64,000 nucleotides of DNA, from assembly GCA_032127875.1 (NCBI GenBank), contig JAQBHI010000051.1, positions 27,899 to 91,898 on the forward strand, in the 5' to 3' direction. The DNA is from CADEEV01 sp032127875 (lineage in GTDB: Bacteria; Acidobacteriota; Vicinamibacteria; Fen-336). The notes under the pieces were generated by a model. It saw only the letters and a list, made by a program, of their open reading frames with translations, made no database searches and was not told where the DNA came from. Shown here one piece after another: positions 61,029-64,000 of this stretch. The position numbers and the translations under genes are program-made. Within the stretch, counting starts at the first letter, position 1; each line of letters starts with the position of its first letter.

Positions 61029-62246
61029 CTACGCAGCGGGCTTGATGGTGACCTCCAGACCGAGGGCCTTCAAGCGCCGGAGTAGCCGGTGTGCCTGGAC
61101 CTCCTTGTCACGTTCGAAGTGGTTGGGGCCGAGATCGCGGTATTCGACGCCGTGCTTGAGCATGTGGTAGGCGGCGGTGAGCAGGGAGGCGGCGACGGCG
61201 AGGACGGCCTTGTTGGGTCCGCGACGGGCCTTGAGGCGCAGGTACTGGGCGCGCGGATAGGAGTCGCGCTTGTTGGCGGCGGCCCTGGCGGCCTGAACGA
61301 GGACGGTCTTGAGCCAGGGGGCGCCGTGACGAGTGCGATTGGAGCGCCGCTTGCCCGCGCTCTCGTCGAGCCGGGGGCACAGACCTGCCCAAGAAACGAG
61401 GTTGCCCGCGGTCGGGAATCGGCTCATATCGTCTCCGATCTCCGCCACGATCACGCGAGCCGTGACGTTGCTGACTCCTGGGATCGTTTTCAGGAGTTCG
61501 GTAGCCGCGCGAAAGGGTTGCTGGTCGGCCCGCGCCTCCACGTCGCGGACTGCGGCCTCGAGGCGCTCCAGTTGTTCCAGATGCATCTTGAGCATGAAAC
61601 GGTGGTGCTCGGTGACTCGGCCCTGTAGCGCATCCGTGAGCGTTGCCCTAGAGGCCTTGAGGCGTCCACTCGTCAGATCGACCAGACGATCTAAATCGGT
61701 CTCGCCCGCGATGAGCGCTCGAAGGATGGCACGCCCGCTCGTGCCGACGACATTGGCGATGACCTCGGTCAGCTTGACGTTGGCGTCTTCGAGAGTCTTC
61801 TGGATGCGCTGCGTGTGCCGGGTGATCTCACGCACGAGCTGCTTGCGCGTCCGCGTCAGATCGCGCAGTTCCTGAATTCTCTCGGGCGGGACAAAGCTGC
61901 CACGCAGGAGCCCATGCGCGAGCAGGTCAGAAATCCAGACCGCGTCCTTGACGTCGCTCTTGCGACCAGGGATGTTCTTGACGTACATCGCGTTCGCCAG
62001 AACAAGCTCGAACCGCCCTTCCAGCACGTGCCACACTGGCTTCCAGTACACGCCCGTCGACTCCATCGCCACATGCGTGCATCCGGCCGACGCCAGCCAT
62101 TCGGCCATCTCGGTCAGTTCGCGCGTACTGGTACCGAACGTCCGCACCTCTTGAGAAACCCGGCCATCGGCCACGACTCGCGCACACGCGCTCACCGACC
62201 GCGGGTGCACGTCCAACCCGGCACACCGGAAGTACAGCAGGTCCAT
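61029..62246 (-). CDS. IS110-family transposase (second, distinct copy)
   Basis: 405 residues from ATG 62246, preceded by GGAGG; GTG 62258 would add four residues. DEDD domain: FRCAGLDVHPRSVSACARVV, THVAMESTGVYWKPVWHVLE and PGRKSDVKDAVWISDLLAHG. C-terminal part: LKTIPGVSNVTARVIVAEIG, LVSWAGLCPRLDESAGKRRS and RHGAPWLKTVLVQAARAA. It is clearly diverged from the copy at 58413, so the two were separate insertions. Element ends are not visible. Confidence 0.93.
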   Translation of the reverse strand: MDLLYFRCAGLDVHPRSVSACARVVADGRVSQEVRTFGTSTRELTEMAEWLASAGCTHVAMESTGVYWKPVWHVLEGRFELVLANAMYVKNIPGRKSDVKDAVWISDLLAHGLLRGSFVPPERIQELRDLTRTRKQLVREITRHTQRIQKTLEDANVKLTEVIANVVGTSGRAILRALIAGETDLDRLVDLTSGRLKASRATLTDALQGRVTEHHRFMLKMHLEQLERLEAAVRDVEARADQQPFRAATELLKTIPGVSNVTARVIVAEIGDDMSRFPTAGNLVSWAGLCPRLDESAGKRRSNRTRHGAPWLKTVLVQAARAAANKRDSYPRAQYLRLKARRGPNKAVLAVAASLLTAAYHMLKHGVEYRDLGPNHFERDKEVQAHRLLRRLKALGLEVTIKPAA

Positions 62247-62553
62247 GGCAACCTCCACGGCGGTGGCAGCGTGGAGCCGCTCGTTCTTTCGAAGTCTAGA
62301 AGGCGCGCTGTCTCGTCAACGTCGACGGGACGCCGCAATACGGGGTGCTCGTCCGGCTCCGGGTCCAACTAACAAACGGGCTCGCAACACCAATGCAAGG
62401 CCGACCTCAGTGCCACCACCGCCCAGCTGAATCTACGCCTGTTTCATGTCAACGTGGGTGGTACGAACCATGGGGAACTAACAAGTTTTGCAGCTGACGG
62501 ATCCGGCCTGTCACGGCCCTGGCTATACTCATGGAGACAGGGGTGCGGCCTCC
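62247..62553. other. Non-coding stretch upstream of the second IS110 transposase
   Basis: About 307 bases between the transposase start and the IS3 element. No coding frame is supported. It should contain the IS110 left end, where a bridge RNA gene may lie, and the junction with the IS3 element. Confidence 0.45.
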
Positions 62554-62618
62554 TGTCCTGCCTCAGCTGAAAGGTGACAGCTTCGGAGCTGTGATAGACA
62601 CAGCTCCAAGGAGCTGTC

Positions 62619-62933
62619 ATGAGCAAGCGGACCCGTCGTCGACACACTCCGGAGCAGAAGGCCGCGCTACTTCGGCAACATCTGGTGGACAAGAAACCGG
62701 TCTCGGAGATCTGCAGCGCGGCGGAGATCCAGCCGAGCGTGTTCTACAAGTGGGAGAGGGATCTGCTGGCAGCGGCGCCGTCGTTGTTCACGAGCCGGCG
62801 TGCTCCGAACCGGGAGCAGGAGCTGGAAGCGAAGGTGGCGACCCTGGAGGCGAAGCTGATCCGGAAGGACACGATCATCGCGGAGGTGTCCGAGGAGTAC
62901 GTGAAGCTGAAAAAAGAACTTGGGGAGCTCTGA
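62619..62933 (+). CDS. IS3-family transposase OrfA
   Basis: 104 residues: RTRRRHTPEQKAALLRQHLV, SEICSAAEIQPSVFYKWERD as the helix-turn-helix, then a leucine-zipper-like EQELEAKVATLEAKLIRKD and EEYVKLKKELGEL. It binds the element ends. Ribosome site AAGGAG precedes ATG 62619. Its 3' end overlaps the orfB frame, consistent with translational frameshifting to make OrfAB. Confidence 0.92.
   Translation: MSKRTRRRHTPEQKAALLRQHLVDKKPVSEICSAAEIQPSVFYKWERDLLAAAPSLFTSRRAPNREQELEAKVATLEAKLIRKDTIIAEVSEEYVKLKKELGEL
62910..62916 (+). promoter_or_regulatory. Likely -1 frameshift site (A6G)
   Basis: AAAAAAG near the orfA end, where the orfB frame is -1 relative to orfA. In the orfA frame it reads AAA AAA G, not the classic A AAA AAG register, so slippage of one lysyl-tRNA or transcript slippage on the A6 run are both possible. 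Confidence 0.6.
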
Positions 62934-63892
62934 CCGGCGCGTGGGTTCCCCACGACACGCGCGATGCGGTCGTGGACTTCGTGCGTGACTTCAGCGCCAA
63001 CACGGAATTGCCGCAGGTACGTTTGGTGTCGTGGGTCGGGATTGCTCGCGGCAAGTTCTTCGACTGGCGCCACCGGTACGGCAAGGCCAACGAGCACAAC
63101 GCGCTGATCCCCCGGGACCATTGGATCGAGGCGTGGGAGCGCCGGGCGATCATCGAGTACTTCGACCGGCATCCGCTGGAGGGCTACCGGCGGCTGACCT
63201 TCATGATGCTCGACCAAGACGTGGTGGCAGTGAGCCCGGCGACGACGTACCGCGTCTTGTCCAAGGCTGGCCTGCTGGACCGCTGGAATCGCAGACCCTC
63301 GAAGAAGGGCACCGGCTTCGAGCAGCCTGCCCAGCCGCACGAGCACTGGCACATTGACGTGTCGTACCTCAACCTCGGCGGAACGTTCTACTACCTCTGC
63401 TCGGCCCTCGACGGTGCGAGCAGAGCCATCGTGCACTGGGAGATCCGAGAGTCGATGAAGGAGCGCGACGTCGAGTGCATCCTCGAGCGGGCGAAGGAGA
63501 TCTACCCCGACGCTCGGCCGAGAATCATCTCCGACAACGGACCGCAGTTCATCGCCAAGGACTTCAAGGAGTTCATCCGCGTCTCCGGCATGTCTCACGT
63601 ACGGATCTCACGGTACTACCCACAGTCGAACGGCAAGATCGAACGCTGGCACAAGACCCTCAAGGCGGACGCCGTCCGCCCAGCCCAACTTCGCACCCTC
63701 GAACAGGCGCGCGAAGTGGTGGCGCGCTTCGTCGACTACTACAACCAAGTCCGCCTTCACAGCGCCGTCGGGTACATCGCCCCGCTCGACTTCATGGCCG
63801 GCAAGGGACCTGCCATCTGGGCCGAGCGCGACAACAAGCTCGAAGCTGCACGCGAGCTGCGCCGTCACCAGCGCGAGAAGGTGCCCGCATGA
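62912..63892 (+). CDS. IS3-family transposase OrfB (DDE integrase)
   Basis: About 326 residues in the -1 frame. The rve/DDE core is complete: EHWHIDVSYLNLGGTFYYLC with the first Asp, RPRIISDNGPQFIAKDFKEF with the second Asp, and YYPQSNGKIERWHKTLKADA with the Glu. An upstream HTH_21-like part contains HPLEGYRRLTFMMLDQDVVA. No good independent start codon with ribosome site is seen near its beginning, so it is probably made as an OrfAB fusion. The start coordinate is therefore nominal. It appears intact. Confidence 0.9.
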   Translation, partial: KRTWGALTGAWVPHDTRDAVVDFVRDFSANTELPQVRLVSWVGIARGKFFDWRHRYGKANEHNALIPRDHWIEAWERRAIIEYFDRHPLEGYRRLTFMMLDQDVVAVSPATTYRVLSKAGLLDRWNRRPSKKGTGFEQPAQPHEHWHIDVSYLNLGGTFYYLCSALDGASRAIVHWEIRESMKERDVECILERAKEIYPDARPRIISDNGPQFIAKDFKEFIRVSGMSHVRISRYYPQSNGKIERWHKTLKADAVRPAQLRTLEQAREVVARFVDYYNQVRLHSAVGYIAPLDFMAGKGPAIWAERDNKLEAARELRRHQREKVPA

Positions 63893-64000
63893 ACACCGCC
63901 GTCTTGGCCGTCTCCATCCTCGGGACGTTCGGCCACTCTGCCGTTCGCCCCTCTGCGTTAACCTACGAACCGGCTGTCACCTTCACGCTGAACCAAGACA

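Larger units (their letters stand above)
62554..64000 (+). mobile_element. IS3-family insertion sequence
   Basis: Terminal inverted repeats frame the element: the left begins TGTCCTGCCTCAGC and continues to GGTGACAGC; the right, read inward from base 64000, begins TGTCTTGGTTCAGC and continues to GGTGACAGC. They agree at 22 of 28 positions. Inside are orfA and orfB of an IS3-type transposase. Size is about 1447 bases. The right end coincides with the last base of the window, so a target duplication cannot be checked. Confidence 0.88.

Overview
The window is a 64 kb piece of a high-G+C (roughly two-thirds G+C by eye) Gram-negative chromosome. Gram-negative character comes from a TonB-dependent receptor, three Omp85-type outer-membrane barrels, a lipoprotein and a Wzm/Wzt polysaccharide exporter. 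No rRNA or other phylogenetic marker settles the lineage; gene content and style would fit Acidobacteriota, Myxococcota or a relative, and I leave it unresolved. The only RNA genes I can support are one tRNA-Leu and one TPP riboswitch.

Bases 1-16000: 5' end of trigger factor, an FAD oxidoreductase, tRNA-Leu(UAG), a copper amine oxidase remnant, an M61 peptidase / prephenate dehydratase / Xaa-Pro aminopeptidase group, small conserved genes (SDH-type protease, DUF488, a Gly-rich repeat protein, TfoX-N, SRAP, DUF3943) and a PTS locus made of an EIIA-HPr-EI fusion plus an EIIC-B-B permease, next to a glycoside hydrolase 1 remnant. Bases 16700-24300: a polysaccharide export and glycosylation operon (GT9, Wzm, Wzt, GT4, methyltransferase) converging on a secreted PHP hydrolase. 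Bases 24600-30230: a glpK-glpD-patatin/barrel-DUF1304 operon. Bases 30290-39500: DUF4136, glycerate kinase, phosphoesterase; a 3-hydroxyacyl-CoA dehydrogenase-ackA-pta operon; an isoquinoline-1-oxidoreductase-like molybdoenzyme with its own c-type cytochrome. Bases 39900-44530: a TPP-riboswitch-controlled TonB receptor, an SGNH hydrolase and a thiolase.

Bases 44616-52502 hold the most unusual locus: five tightly spaced co-directional genes encoding (1) a secreted HipA/Fam20-like kinase-fold domain fused to an Omp85 barrel, (2) an Npt/Tlc-type nucleotide transporter, (3) a PPK2 polyphosphate:nucleotide kinase, (4) a second Omp85-type barrel and (5) a second secreted kinase-like protein. My reading, which is inference, is that polyphosphate-driven nucleotide phosphorylation and nucleotide exchange across the inner membrane may feed phosphotransfer in the envelope.

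From about 54100 to the end the window is an accessory, decaying region: a 57-bp integron attC site beside a stop-interrupted cassette gene and a truncated integron integrase in the expected divergent layout, other recombinase fragments, a CPBP protease, a run of perfect hairpins, two IS110-family elements, a toxin-antitoxin pair and an IS3-family element whose right terminal repeat ends exactly at base 64000. Several genes (about 9400, 39880 and 59720) carry apparent single-base frameshifts, which could be real decay or sequence error.
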